From: Serpula lacrymans var. lacrymans S7.9
Taxonomy: Eukaryota; Basidiomycota; Agaricomycetes; Boletales; Serpulaceae
Direction of reading: 5' to 3'
Assembly: GCF_000218685.1 (NCBI RefSeq)
Contig: NW_006763291.1
Coordinates: forward strand, 2,016,308 to 2,080,307
DNA length: 64,000 nt
The notes under the pieces are model-generated. The model did no database searches. It saw only the letters and a program-made list of their open reading frames with translations, and was not told the origin of the DNA. Position 1 is the stretch's first letter. Every line of letters begins with the position of its first letter. Shown in pieces: positions 1 to 12,057 of the stretch. The position numbers were made by a program, and so were the translations under genes.

Positions 1-1834
1 GAAAGACAGCGCATCTCGGAGGACTCTCGCAGAGCCTATGCAGAACTTGAACGGAGACACATCGAGCTTCGGAACCAATCCAACTATACTTTTGAGCAGT
101 CTGGTCGCCGAAAAGCAGAATTGGAGGCTGAGGTCCAACGTCTGAACGGTGATGCCGTCAATGCTGCTCAGACTGCTCGCCAAGCATTATCGGAAAGAGG
201 AGAAGCTCTTCGGATTTCTACGCAGGCAAAGAATGATCTTGTGCAGCTAGCACAAGTCTTAGATCAATTTGGGATAATTGCTCGCAGCGGAGCACATGAT
301 TCCTTCGATGTTACTTTGGACGACAGGTGGAGTAGTCTACTTCGAGAAGGGAGAAAACAGGACGAAATCGGAGAGTCCAAAGGAGTAGAGTCCAGCACAG
401 ATGGGAAACTCGGGATAGTCAAAGAAGAAGATTTTGGTCCGCCGCCCAGTTCGCAAACAGCGCCCCTTGGATTTTTGCAGGAGCTGAAAAGAAATATCGA
501 ACGTGATCAAAAGACGATCGGAGCCTTGAGAGAAGAAATATCTTTACTGCAAGAGGAGAAAGGGACGATAAAGATTGTCACAGACAGGGCTATAGAAGAA
601 GCCAATGCTGTCGTACAACTGCGAGATACAGAGGTGAAAGAATTACAGGCTCAGTTGACAGCTTCACGAGAAGAGATCGAGCGGCTGAAATCAATGCCTC
701 CGCCCAAACCTACTACAACTCAACGAGGTGATTGCATATCTTTTCTTGATTAATCACTATCTTGAATTCGTTGATTCTAGAAGTGCAAACCATGAGCACG
801 CCTACGACACAAAAGCCCCAGCTTTCTATGACTTCTTTATCGGCTATGTCCATTTCTCGCGCCGAGAAACATAAAGAAGCTGATATACAAGGTGTAACTC
901 CAACGACTCACCTTAACAAAGAACTCGCCCCGCCCACTTTGAAGATTGGCAAAAAACTTGGTTTGTGCCTGCAGGTTTATCTTAACATTACGCTCAAAAG
1001 TTTTGTATCAAACAGCTGTAAAAACCAGTTCTCTCAAACGACCCAACAAGGATGCAGACGATATTAAAGCATCGAAGAAAGCCAGGACATCTCTAGATTC
1101 AAAATCCACTCCATCTTCGCTTAGTATTTCAAGCAAAGCTGACGATGACAGTCGTCCCAAGGGAAATAACCAGACTAACATCAGCCTTAGCAGAAGAGGG
1201 GGCAAAGGGACGTATCAGATATTCACTCCTCAAACCTCGCCTTCACCGGAACCACAGCCACAACCTGGGTCTGGAGTGAATTATGATGGTGACTCTCAGA
1301 CAACTGAAACTTCTGGAAATCAGACTAAACCTGGTTCATCCTCTACTACTTCCCCTGAAGATGCGCTTGTAGTTTTTCCTTTCAGGAAACACCTGCGCGA
1401 ATCAGATTTCGTCAAGCCCAGGCTTATATCCAATCCGCAGTCCATCTCTGAGCGGAGTGGTAAGTCATAAAGAGTATATTTATAAGGTACCACTACTGAT
1501 TGCCACAGATAAAAAAGCAGAATCTTCATCGAGCAAAAGCCAGGCAGGGGCCGATTCTGGAAAAGTTTCGAATTCACCGTCGGTAAAGTCTACAGGAACC
1601 TCCAGTGACAAACTCCAAGCTTCATCGAAATCTGTTAATAAAACGCCTACCTCACTACCCAATGGTATGTTTCATGCCCTCAAACTCATTCTCATGAAGC
1701 TCACACACACTGGCAGGAGCCCCTACCTCCTTGTTGTCTAAAATAAAATTTACGAAATCAAATATGGGAAAGGGCTAGGGTGCTATGTCGATAAAGGTAT
1801 CAAATACCAATGCTACCGCACCATCGTCCGTTGA
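1..1834 (+). CDS. Coiled-coil / disordered protein, 3' part only
   Basis: The frame is open from base 1, so the 5' end lies outside the window. Exons read as 1-727, 781-960, 1016-1459, 1509-1664 and 1779-1834, all joined in phase 1. The first 240 residues are rich in Glu, Gln, Lys, Arg and Leu with heptad-like spacing, as in a long coiled coil. The remainder is low-complexity Ser/Pro/Thr/Lys with a basic run around the KRPNK and KKAR motifs that could be a nuclear localisation signal. I recognise no catalytic domain. The last exon is the weakest part: other acceptors near 1778-1797 give slightly different tails. Function unknown; a structural or chromatin-associated role is only a guess. Confidence 0.55.
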
Positions 1835-2388
1835 GAAGTCACCGCGAAATCCTAACCCCCCCGCGCCCAACCCTTGACGAGAAGACTCCTAGCGATGCCA
1901 TGTTAGTCACCAGACATTGCCCATTAGCATGAAGAAAACTAGTATCGCCAGCATTGACACCAAGGCGACGTGATACAGGCGAGTGGGTGAAAGACTTCAA
2001 TCGAAGGGGTTTACAGCCATCAAATGGTACTTTATTGGAGCATCGACGAGAGATATCAACGACACATGATATCTTTCGTCTCATTTACTTATACAGACTC
2101 ACAGTCGGGGCTCTCCGGGAGGGTCCTATTTTGGTGTTCTGGGAGACGTCCATTGGGAAGGACATCAGTTTCAAGTTGGTTGAAGCGCTTAAACGAGACT
2201 GAAAAGGTTTATGCACAGCCACACATTTACTACAGTTGCTACTTGACCATCATTTCCATGATTCTTGACCGGCTCACAAGGCTCTTCGTAGCCCGGCGCT
2301 AGAGTATATAACTTATGTATACCTGTCTATCTAAAAGTCTCTGCTGAAACATTGTCTTGTCTATTGGCGATTACTTGAAAACAACGAA
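1835..2388. other. Intergenic, nothing recognised
   Basis: Short ORFs occur on both strands but none has family-like sequence or good splice context. The last 60-80 bases are probably the promoter and leader of the downstream DUF2855 gene. Confidence 0.4.
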
Positions 2389-3770
2389 ATGACCTCCACA
2401 GACGATAATCTTACGCTTTGCCATCCTCGACCGTCGTCTGGTCAGAACCCCAACCAAGCTATTGTGGTGGTCTCCCCGACGCCCAGTAAACTACCACCCA
2501 ACCATGTATTGATCAAGGTCGACCGCTTTGGTTTTTCTGCGAACAATGTCACCTACCAGGCATTGGGCGAGGCGCCGCATTTTCGGTATGTGGAATATGA
2601 TTTAACGGTCAACGCCATCCTTTGATTTGTCTATCAAGATACTTTGACTTCCATCCTACGCCTGAGATAGAGGGTGTTTCTCCTAAAACACACGGGATTA
2701 CACCTGTGTGGGGCTTTGGCACAGTGGTCAAATCTTCGCACCCAAAGATTCACATTGGGGAGCGAGTGTATGGATACCTTTCCCCGTCGCGATATCTTTT
2801 ACTGCCAGTCTCTCCTTCCGACGTGAATAAATACGCATTTTCAGTGCCTAGACCACATCTCCCTGCTGGTAAATTTTTTCTTTCTCATTTTATCTACTAG
2901 ATGCTTATTTGCTCTACGACATTAGATCGACGGCCGTACAACCAGATCACCCGGTGCTCATCAGACCCACTGTATAACTCTTCACCTGCGGTAGAAGATC
3001 TCACCATGCTGTACCGTCCACTCTTTTGGACGTCATTCTGGTGCGAAGATTGGCTATTCAGGTCAGGCTATGGTGGAGGAGCAACCCGGATCTTGATATC
3101 ATCTGCGTCTTCCAAGACTGCATTTTGCCTTGCGTATCTCATTCGAAAGCGTATAAAGAGCGCGGTGCTGCCAGGCACGAGAATTGTTGGACTCACGTCA
3201 CGGAAGAATGTCGATTTTACTAGGCGCCTATCACTTTATGACGACGTTCTGGACTATGATTCGTTTATTTCCTCATCTGTAATGCGTCTTGGAGGTGACA
3301 AGTGGGTGTACGCCGACGTCGCGGGGAATGATTCGCTGAACAGTAACGTCTTCTCTCATTTTGGCGACGGCGGACATCTGGTGAAGAGCGTCGCCCTGGG
3401 CTTGACGAATTTGTCGCCTTCCTCTCCTGGAGCATCTTCTACAAAATGGTCAAAGAATGAGTTCCAAAAAGATACCAAGCCCCACAGGCCAAGCGACTTG
3501 GAGCAGTTTTTCATGCCGGAATGGCTTGCTGTGCGCAGGAACGAGCTTTCTGTTGCTGAGATAACGGGCATGCAGAAGATTGCTTGGAATGATTTGATGA
3601 GGGACTGTGTCAACTGGGTGACATTGTGCCGCGTTTGCGGGCGTGAAGATGTCAAAAGGGCGTATGATGACGTTGTCAAGCGGGGTCTTGGCCCTGAGGA
3701 GGGTCTCATTTGGAGTTTATGGGAGGGACAGAATGCGAAAGATGAGTCTTCACCCTCACCAAAGCTTTAA
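2389..3770 (+). CDS. DUF2855 family protein (423 aa)
   Basis: Three exons, 2389-2585, 2639-2868 and 2926-3770, join in phase and give 423 residues. The order of motifs matches fungal DUF2855 proteins: an N-terminal segment with LIKVDRFGFSANN, a GERVYGYLSPSRY block, RPHLPADRRPYNQ across the second junction, RPLFWTSF, then SSASSKTAF, which sits where the nucleotide-binding fold of the MDR-dehydrogenase-like superfamily is expected, and a later GLTSRKNV. The family is common in fungi and has no firmly assigned reaction. A nearby in-phase-different acceptor at 2900 gives a frame that stops early, so the acceptor at 2925 is preferred. No partner genes are adjacent. Family call is secure; substrate unknown. 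Confidence 0.85.
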
Positions 3771-4227
3771 ATGATTGTGGATAGGCGTCCAATGGCAGAA
3801 TTATTGCGTTGTCGTCTTCAATGCCTAGTTTCTGACTTGATTTATTTCTTGCGCTGGCTATGATATCAGAGTAGTACCACTGGTATCGCCCTGCTATCTG
3901 TAACATATTTACTCCAAGCCCCTTTACTCCACTATGCAATTGTCAACGATCGGTATACACATGTATGATCCGGTATTGGACCAGCGGTGCCGAGACATGT
4001 CAACGCTCGGGGCCAAAGAAATGGGTCATCTTTTTTTTTGAGATGAGGCTGCCCCGAGCTCTTTCTACGTTTTTCTTTGCTCTTCACCACAACGTTCCAG
4101 AAAGTTGCAGCTTCAAGCTGATAAGAACACTGGGCTCAAGCTCTAGCGGAATATCTCATACCCCGGGGCCATTCAAGTTAACCTTTCCAAGTGCGCTTTC
4201 CCCATAGCTTGAACTATTACCACCAAC
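3771..4227. other. Intergenic, 3' end of DUF2855 gene and promoter of YVH1-like gene
   Basis: No conserved ORF. A T-tract near 4030 and pyrimidine-rich stretches upstream of 4228 are compatible with a fungal promoter, but no defined element is clear. Confidence 0.35.
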
Positions 4228-6329
4228 ATGGACCAAGTCATCCCTGGGCTTTGGATTGGTGGTCTCGCAAATGCACTTGACGTGGAAGGGCTAAAGGCGA
4301 GGAATATACATAGTATTGTGACAGCTATGCGGGGAAAAATCACCATACACGCCGTATGTCCCATATGTCTCTCATCCCCGATTACTAACTGAGATGGACT
4401 GGATGAGTTAGACGTTCACTACTCACCAAATCAACATCGACGATAGCGCAGAGGAGGATGTATTGGTACATTTCTTGCCCTCGATTTCATTTATACAACA
4501 AGAGTTAGATAAGGGATGGGGTGTTTTAGTACATTGTCAGGCTGGGATCAGTGCGTTTATTCATGTTCCTGATACCAATGTTCTGGATTCATCTCTCCTT
4601 GTTTATTCATAATTGACTTAGGTCGCAGTGCAACAATCGTAGCAGCCTATCTGATGCACTCCCTCAAAATAGATCCAACCGGTGCATTGGATATGATCAG
4701 GCAAGTGCGGCCGCATGTCGAGTAAGTGCTCTCGAGAATACCACAGTTTAATATCTCGAAACGGACTTTGCACGTACTATCAGACCAAACGAGGGGTTTG
4801 TGGAACAATTAGATGTGTTTCACAAGGCCTCTTATCAATTTACCCGTCGGGATAAGGCTATCAGGATGTTCTATATGGAGAGGACAGTTGGAGAGATTAT
4901 GAGTAAGTACCCCAGATCAGGATGATCGTGTCATCTTCCCCGCAGTCTAATATCTAATCTAATCGATTCGATTGTGACTTTTACGTATTTGCATCCCTTT
5001 GGCTAACTATGTTATGTCCCTTTTCTAGATGGCAGTGGTTCACTACCAGAAATTGACATGTTCGCAGACCATCCACACACGCCTTCCGAGTCAGTGCCGG
5101 CGACACCTGTCCGGCCCAGTCGTCGTATACGATGTAAGATGTGCAGGTACGCCCTTCGAAATCAGTGACTTAAATCTATGATCTCAATATAATCCACTTG
5201 CAGACGAGAACTGGCCACTCGGGAGCACATGCTCGATCATGGGCAGTTGGGTCCTTCTACACCAGCCGTACCTTCACTCACTCCTGCTGGCTCACGACGA
5301 CCGTCCATGAATGATTATCTGCAGCAGCCCGGCGCTGGCTCCCGACGTTCATCGGCGAGTCTGAATGTTTCAATCTCGCGGCGCCCATCAACGGGCCAGC
5401 CGCGCTCGGGAATTGGCTCTGGGTCGAATGGGGCTGTTGAAGGACGGCCAGCGGGGCTGCTAGCACCTGGAGATCGTGGGATACTGGAGTCGCTGTCGAT
5501 GTCTGCGTTGGAGACTGAGGATGAGCCGGATATGGACGATACTCAGGAAGGTGGTATACCTAATGGGAACGGGCATGGAAACGGTAGTATGTCGAGACGA
5601 TCTTCAGGAGCTGATACAAGGCCTTTCAAACCCTCACCGCTCTCCATGGAAGGTATCGGCCGAGATCTATCAGACGCACTCGATGCCCTCACTTCTCCAA
5701 ACCAAGAAGAGGAAGCAGAGAAGGATTCAAACCCTCTTGGTCCACCACAAAACTTGGAGATCGCCTCTCGAGCTTCTTTCTCCCAAGATCAGCCTTCGGT
5801 GGCTGCTCCTCCACCTTCAGCGGCGATGAGCCAGTTTACAAGCCCTACGGATCTCGCCGCGCAATTATTCGCTAATCCGAAACTGGCGGGTCTTCGTTCA
5901 CCAGGAGGTACAGGCCCGCCTACTATGTCTAATGGGAGTGCAGGAGGAGTTGGGAGAGTGGCGGTGAGCCCGCCTATACTTGTGAACCCAAAATGTTCGG
6001 GATACTTCGTAGAACCTGTAAGTCCCCTCCCTTTCTGTTTCAAAATGATCCTTATACCAATCACGCTGATTCCTTCCTATGAATGGCTTGTAGATGAAAT
6101 GGATGGAGCCATTCCTCGAGTCTGGTGCCTTGGGTGGCAAAATCATATGTCCAAACAAGAAATGTGGTGCAAAATTAGGAAACTACGATTGGGCGGGCGT
6201 GTGTTGTAGTTGTAAAGAATGGGTGACCCCCGTGAGCTCACGCTTTACTTTCACTCTGTTTCTTTGGGATGCTGACTTGGTGATTAGGGTTTTTGCATAC
6301 ATCGATCCAAGGTGGATGAAATAGCATAA
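4228..6329 (+). CDS. YVH1: Dual-specificity phosphatase, Yvh1/DUSP12 type (531 aa)
   Basis: Eight exons (4228-4353, 4412-4550, 4622-4721, 4784-4902, 5029-5146, 5204-6017, 6094-6231, 6288-6329) give 531 residues. The N-terminal DSP domain carries the active-site loop HCQAGISRS at about residues 83-91, split by intron 2 after the Ile codon, with Cys84 as nucleophile. The C-terminal zinc-binding domain has RCKMCRRELAT followed by a histidine, then YFVEPMKWM, CPNKKCGAKLGNYDW and CKEWVTPGFCIHRSKVDE, the signature of Yvh1. Between them is a long Ser/Gly/Pro-rich linker (about residues 220-460) that is longer than in yeast. In yeast Yvh1 acts in 60S ribosome assembly, releasing Mrt4, and the zinc domain is the essential part. 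The identification is firm. Confidence 0.93.
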
Positions 6330-7083
6330 GGAATATCTATTTTATCAGTATATGGTACTGTCTCGATTTCCCTGTGATTCCCCAAGAGGAGTATTTGTTG
6401 GATGGAAGGAACGAAAAGCTAGCTATCGCTGTTGATTTCTTGGTTGGTTGTTGATTACACTTTTGCAATGCGTTTTGCCACGAGTCCACCATAACTTGTT
6501 CAATGGTGCCGTTTCGGATACGACGTTCTTTATTCAAGTTGCCACTGTTCGCCGAGTTCATTGTCTGCATTGTATGCCAGCGAGATTGGGGAGCGCAATC
6601 ATGTAACTTGGGTTTGCCTCTAGATGGGCAGTGATCTGGCCACCTGCAATCGAGTCACTGTCCCACAAGTATGCTCTTGAGCCACATGATGGATATTGAG
6701 AGGCAAGCGCAAGCGGGGGAATAGTATCTAAGTAGAAGCGGGCGTGCTGTTTCATGATCATTGTTCTAACTAATCATAGATGTGGTCGACTCTTTCGAAT
6801 GCTACTGTGCAGCCCAATGAGCCCATTGCCCTTGAAAACTCCCGGCTTGCAGTATGGTCTCTTCGTTTGAGTGTGAGTTTATGCATCTACAAAAGTTCCT
6901 TCCTTCACATTTCATTAGCGTAGTAATAAAATATAATAAAACCAGTAAGCCAATGAAACTTTCTATCTCTCCATGAAATATGATGCTAATACAAACAACA
7001 GTAACAATACACTAAAAAGCTAGCAATACATACTCTTTCTTTTCGTCATAACAATTGTATAAAGTCCAATCCAGTGCAGGTGA
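6330..7083. other. Intergenic, convergent 3' ends
   Basis: Lies between the YVH1-like gene (+) and the orphan gene on the minus strand, so it should hold both 3' UTRs. ORFs on the minus strand between 6337 and 6761 lack family-like features. AT-rich from 6900 to 7020. No RNA gene seen. Confidence 0.4.
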
Positions 7084-7718
7084 TTATACTTCCATAGCAG
7101 ATGGATGGGATGACGGTCTCCGCGAGCTTGGGCCCTTGACGATACGATATGGGTGGATGCGCGAGCCGCGGGCGAGCGGGCGCTGGGGATGGCGAAGTTC
7201 CTGTAGGGCGGGGCCGACGAGGAGAAGTGCCGTCTGACCAGAGGCGGTTGCGCCATCTGAAGACGTTTTTGAGACAGGGGACACGACGACAACGGCATCG
7301 GCTGAGTCAAGATCTGTGGGGACAAGCCGGAGTTTCGTGGTGGGGTGTTGAGATTTCGGAGAAGGGGAAGGGGAGGTGCATGCGGTAGAAGAGGAGAAAG
7401 TGGAGAAGTTGGAAGATGTGGATGGTGCGGGGGAGGGTGTGCGAGAGGATGAGGAAGATGAGGTGGACACCTGACGTGTGGGGCGTTGTCTGTGGTGTGT
7501 GGGTGTGCGCAGACGTGAAAATGTCTGTTTCAAGCACGATGAGACGCAATAGAACGAAGGCGAAGGCGAAACAAACAAACCTGACGATTGAATTCATAAG
7601 AGTCATATAATTCGTGAATACGTGGTAATTGTGTTTTTCCGATGGGAAGATCAAGTGTGTGCAACGGGGGGAGGGTGGGACGAGAAGAGCTAGAAGGAGC
7701 ATTGCAGTAAGCGATCAT
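7084..7718 (-). CDS. Small orphan protein with conserved-looking C-terminus (174 aa)
   Basis: Two exons, 7718-7581 and 7470-7084, joined in phase 0 across an intron with donor CAG|GTTTGT and acceptor CGTCAG. The first exon contains LDLPIGKTQLPRIHELYDSY, followed by a Ser/Thr/Pro-rich stretch. The last 75 residues are not low-complexity and contain TALLLVGPALQELRHPQR and GSRIHPYRIV, which look like a folded or conserved basic tail. I do not recognise the family. The tail resembles a motif I associate loosely with uncharacterised basidiomycete proteins, but I cannot name it. It shares a 702-bp divergent intergenic region with the AC19 gene. Confidence 0.6.
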
Positions 7719-8420
7719 TGTGAATGGTATCGGTGGTATCGGTTGGAGGTAAGTGCGAGAGTATATTTGAGAGAAAGTGATAACAAATGATCTTCAGCTA
7801 GCTGAAAGACGATATTCCACCGGGATGTTGATTTCAAGGATGCCTGCCTTGAGTAGAGTGAATATATGTGAAATGTGAAACAGAAGCTTGCTGGGTATAA
7901 GAGATGAAGTGGATGAAACAGAGGAAACGGAATGAGAGAACCGGGGAAAGGCGAGACATGCTTTATATTAGCACAGAGCAAGGAAAGAATCACTTACGCG
8001 TATCATGAATTCGAGACAGTGGGACATTGTGGAATGCTTTGGCGAGAAATGAGCGAAATGCTATAGTCTAACGAGAACGGATTCGAATTGCATTGTGCAA
8101 AACAAAAGAATCAATGTGGCGCATGTCTGTTTGCCTGCGTTTGGCTCCCATTCGGAGTGTCAACTTTTCATACATTGTTGTGGTTTATCGCACTGGCTTC
8201 TTTCATAAGCGACTCATACGTACAACGTAAAGCAAATATTCGCAGTGTATGCGAGTCACTGTCTTTTTTGTCGAACTTTTGAGTGGGAAGAAAGTGGTAT
8301 TCTATACATTGCTGACAGTTTGCCACAGTTTATCTATTTCCTTTTCCGGTAAGCAGGATTGACGGAACAAAGAAAATTTGTGGGTGAATGGTAGTGTAGC
8401 GTTCAGTGTACAGTACCACC
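7719..8420. promoter_or_regulatory. Divergent promoter region, orphan (-) / AC19 (+)
   Basis: No coding segment recognised. It separates two divergently oriented genes and should hold both promoters. A short pyrimidine-rich tract precedes the AC19 start. No specific binding site can be defended. Confidence 0.4.
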
Positions 8421-9137
8421 ATGGCAGAACCAACGCCCAAGCTCAGAATAGTGAGAACATACATTGTTTCATTACTATGATGGCCCCTCTAATCTTACAA
8501 CATGATGCAGATGAAAGGCGCAGATCAAGATCTGTCCGCCGCCACCTACCAAATATTCGACGAGTCGCACACGATGGGCAACGCTCTGCGATGGATGCTC
8601 ATGAAGAAGTGAGTTCTTTGCTTGCTGTTTTAGGCACTCAAAGGCGCGGAAGCTGATGGTAGTATCAATCGTAGCCCAAAAGTGGAGTTTTGCGGGTATA
8701 GGTACGTCTTTTTTGTTGCCGGTTTTCCTTTGTTCTCTTCAATCTCAATGTATCCCTGGCCTCGTGCCCACGTCTTTACATGTGGTCTTGCTGTGTGTTA
8801 CCTTTGGCTTGTCAATCGCCCTTTCATCTTGACCTACCCTTTTGTTTGTGATATCTCGATGATTAATGTCCATCTTTGATACAGCGTGCCGCATCCCTCG
8901 GAAAATCTCATCCAACTGCGGATACAGATGTACGGTATGTAGTCCTTCCCTTTCTACCCTCTCTCGTTCGTGGAGACTCGAAGGAGTTGAACCGACATAT
9001 GACCAGATAAACTCTCATCCCTCACCGCACTCCTCGAGGCACTCGACAACCTGGATGGCCTATGTGTTGCCATCCACGACAAATACGGCGAAAGCCTCGC
9101 TTCAGGGGACTATGAGCGTTGGGAAGAGAGAAGCTAG
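8421..9137 (+). CDS. RPC19: RNA polymerase I and III subunit AC19 (111 aa)
   Basis: Five exons (8421-8450, 8511-8608, 8675-8701, 8885-8934, 9007-9137) give 111 residues. The protein has the Rpb11/AC19 fold signature: TYQIFDESHTMGNALRWMLM, then PKVEFCGYSVPHPSENLIQL and a C-terminal helix ending in a short acidic and basic tail. It lacks the long N-terminal extension of yeast AC19. AC19 pairs with AC40 to form the assembly platform of Pol I and Pol III, analogous to Rpb3/Rpb11. The GYSVPHPSE form distinguishes AC19 from Rpb11. The start has a good context (CCACCATGG). Identification firm. Confidence 0.93.
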
Positions 9138-9714
9138 CTTTGTATGCTCTGTTCACATATCTTCCTCTTATTTTTTTTTTGCCAAATGGTTTGATTTACG
9201 ATGCCGTATGTTGTATTGTTTTACTCGCACTGAGGTTGGCTCAACGTTGATTTCCTGACCAAAATTTTCATTGTCATGCGGCTTTCCCAAAAGCCAGTCT
9301 TTCGTGCAGCTTCCCACAGTAGCCCGTCTCCATAACTATCCGACGCTGGGACAGGGCCATTATTACGCCAATAATTCAGGTGTCTTTAGAGAACGATACT
9401 ATTCGTTGTGGTTTCGGTGGCTTCACAGTCGTAAAAAGTGCTTCATCTGACTATTTACGCACTTGTGTTTGGACCGGGGCAATAGTACTGTAGCAGTGCA
9501 AAGCCAGCGCAAGGGAATATAAGAATTGTCTATGAGCCTGCGGCACTAGTGCAACTGTGGCTGAGGTGATCTCAACGACGACATGTTCGTTTATGACGTC
9601 GTCTAGCCCCTATTGCAGTCGTCTTATACCGCCACACTAAGTTACCTCCCAGTCTATATATTCCTTCTCATTATCCTCAATTCAAACACTCGTTACCTTT
9701 CTGCCACAACGACC
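9138..9714. other. Intergenic, nothing recognised
   Basis: Contains the 3' UTR of the AC19 gene and the promoter of the next small gene; no coding or RNA feature identified. Confidence 0.4.
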
Positions 9715-10375
9715 ATGAACAAGAACGCGCAACCTCCCCCAGTCCCAAGAGGTCGTCCAGCGGTGAGCATACTTGTCACTGATACTACGATGTCTACCAC
9801 TCTAAGTACTGTACTGATTTCATACCAGACGATGGTCGGCGGCGTTGCTGTCGTTGCTGCAGGTATATTCGCATGGTGGTCAGGTATCCAAAGACACCAG
9901 GCAAAAAAAGAGAAAGTCGACGAACACAATCCTGGGACACTCCCAACTTGTAAGTCTGGTTTGGAAACTCAGTTTTATCATTTCATCGATGATTGACACG
10001 CATACAACCACTCATATGACAGGGGAACATCGCATGTATCAAAACCGAAACCCGGTCGACAACAGTGACAAGCCCTCTACTCTCCGCACAGGCAGCGCGG
10101 AGGGTTCATCACCTCCTCCACCACCCAATTCTTCTGAAGGTACATCTGCGCAGGAAAGGAAACAGAACAAGGCAGAACGCGCGGATCGTGCCGTTCCATC
10201 TGCCCCACAATCGAAATCAGGCGGATCACCCGATCCTAACGTGAGCCCTGCACCAACTGGGGAACCAACCCCACAACGCACGAGAAAGGATGATGGGAGG
10301 GTGTACACGAAGGCCGCGAAGTATGTAGACAATTACGATTCGCATAAGCCGAAGAATCCGGAGGATAAGAAGTAA
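9715..10375 (+). CDS. Small single-pass membrane protein (173 aa)
   Basis: Exons 9715-9762, 9829-9949 and 10023-10375 join in phase. A Pro-rich start of 16 residues is followed by one hydrophobic segment, GGVAVVAAGIFAWWSGI, at about residues 18-36, then a charged and disordered tail with a polyproline run. The tail ends with a short conserved-looking block containing VYTKAAKYVDNY. The topology of a short N-terminus, one helix and a charged tail is common among small fungal mitochondrial or ER membrane proteins, but no family is recognised. Two introns with consensus splice sites support it being a real gene. Confidence 0.6.
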
Positions 10376-10542
10376 CGCGTATAAGTGTTTTTACATTTGA
10401 ACGCATCGTTTTGGGGGACCATTCTCGTTCTTATACGAACATTGGCTGCACACTTGGGTAGATGGGGAAGTAGATCAGTGATCAGTAAAAACTTTACAAC
10501 AACATAGTCCAAATTTGGCTGGAAGCAAAAACTCCTGCAACC

Positions 10543-12057
10543 CTACGTAAGAATGAAACAGCGTGCATCCTCCTCCCAAGTTGGGGAGACGTGCCTGTAA
10601 ACAACATCCTCCGTTAGCATTTGCCTCTCTTGCAGCCTCGATGCCTGGTCGTATGGCACCACATGGTGTCTGAATACGACTGGACATCTGGTGACGGCCA
10701 TGCCTGCTTTTGCTTCCGCCAGGAGGGGCATAACCCTGGGGTACGACCCTGTCAGTTTAAGCGTCACTGATTTCAAATCAAGCCATATAGGCTGAGCAGT
10801 GGGGCTGCTAAGGCGAGACGAGGACGGCATCCTCCCTAGAGCACGGAGGAGCACGGCAAAATGATATTCATGCGCATACCGATCTAGGTAAGCCACCTCG
10901 AGTTGATGGACAATGGGCATCGCCTTGTGAAGCGAAATATAGGTCGATTCGTGAAAAAGCACGTTGTGGAGTGTGAGAGACGTTAGCGAAGGTAAAGGGA
11001 GGGGCTGTGTCATGTGGTTGAAGAGCAGTGCGAGACTGTCATCTGTGCTGTTAACAAGCGCAACAGACTGCAGCACGGGCGCGTCGAGGGCGAGGAGGAT
11101 GTACGAGGTGTTTTCCCAGGTTTGTTCCCCGCGGACGTCGTGGATCCGTACGCGACGAAGAACGGGTAGATGTATAGTGTTCGGCAAATTGACCTGCTGG
11201 TCGCGGGCGGGACTGAAGTTGGTGTGCACGCAGAGATTAACGAGAGAGTGGGCAACGTTGCGGAGGAGTTCGAAGAACCTGATGGATGTCAGGGTCCTAT
11301 CGTACTGTTTACGGGTCTGTGTATCTGCGCCATGGAGATGGAGGGTGGTTATGTTAGTGAAGGGCCAGTGGTACCATGCACCGGCACCATCAAGGGACAT
11401 GCAAGAGATCAAAGGAGCACCACCGGCGAAAAGCTGGCGGTGACCGACATACCGGTCCCAAGAATGACCGTAGGGGCTGACGTCGACGTACTCGAGAATG
11501 GGAAAAGCCAAGGCCGACAAATTCGCGAGCAGACTGTCGGTCACGCCACTCCGTTCAGACTTGACGTAGAATGCACGCCACCGCTTGGAGTGAAGCATGA
11601 GAAGGCCCATAACAGCGCCGAGTGCGCGATGATCGAGGTCGTATATTCCTATGCCTAGAGAGTGCGACTTTGAACGGGTAAGATAGATGTTGAGAGAGTC
11701 GAGGGTGTAGAAAGGCGGGATGCGGATCGCAGACCAGATGCGAGGGGTGGAGAGGGAAACATCACGCCAGTGAGAACAGACTTGCTGTGCGATAAGTTCG
11801 AATCGAGATGCGGCTGGTGTGAAGGGCGATGATAACCAGCAGAACTCAAATATGACGCTGAGGATTTCGATGGGGAGCGAGGAGATGCCTGTGGGGGGCG
11901 CTTCTCCTTGTATAATGGCGGGTATGGATTCGGGTACGGGATGTACTGTGTCGTCTTCTGGGGCGATGTCTAGGCTGATTTCTTGTAAGGTTGGCTCCTC
12001 TGGCTGGATACTCTGAACATAATGGTTCGTGTCCTGCTTGGGGAATCCGGGATGCAT
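10543..12057 (-). CDS. F-box domain protein (504 aa)
   Basis: A single uninterrupted frame of 504 residues. Around residues 57-110 it has ISSLPIEILSVIFEFC, then VCSHWRDVSLSTPRIWSAI, the standard pattern of the large basidiomycete F-box family. The rest shows leucine-rich, repeat-like blocks such as LHLHGADTQ, VRIHDVRGE and SLTLHNVLF, with no canonical WD40 domain. F-box proteins couple substrates to SCF ubiquitin ligases through Skp1; the target cannot be inferred. Start chosen at the first Met, which leaves about 55 acidic residues before the F-box. Confidence 0.85.
   Translation of the reverse strand: MHPGFPKQDTNHYVQSIQPEEPTLQEISLDIAPEDDTVHPVPESIPAIIQGEAPPTGISSLPIEILSVIFEFCWLSSPFTPAASRFELIAQQVCSHWRDVSLSTPRIWSAIRIPPFYTLDSLNIYLTRSKSHSLGIGIYDLDHRALGAVMGLLMLHSKRWRAFYVKSERSGVTDSLLANLSALAFPILEYVDVSPYGHSWDRYVGHRQLFAGGAPLISCMSLDGAGAWYHWPFTNITTLHLHGADTQTRKQYDRTLTSIRFFELLRNVAHSLVNLCVHTNFSPARDQQVNLPNTIHLPVLRRVRIHDVRGEQTWENTSYILLALDAPVLQSVALVNSTDDSLALLFNHMTQPLPLPSLTSLTLHNVLFHESTYISLHKAMPIVHQLEVAYLDRYAHEYHFAVLLRALGRMPSSSRLSSPTAQPIWLDLKSVTLKLTGSYPRVMPLLAEAKAGMAVTRCPVVFRHHVVPYDQASRLQERQMLTEDVVYRHVSPTWEEDARCFILT

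Noticed and set aside
10039..10332. Minus-strand ORF opposite the small membrane protein
   Set aside because: It is a shadow of the plus-strand coding exon, which has introns and a membrane helix.
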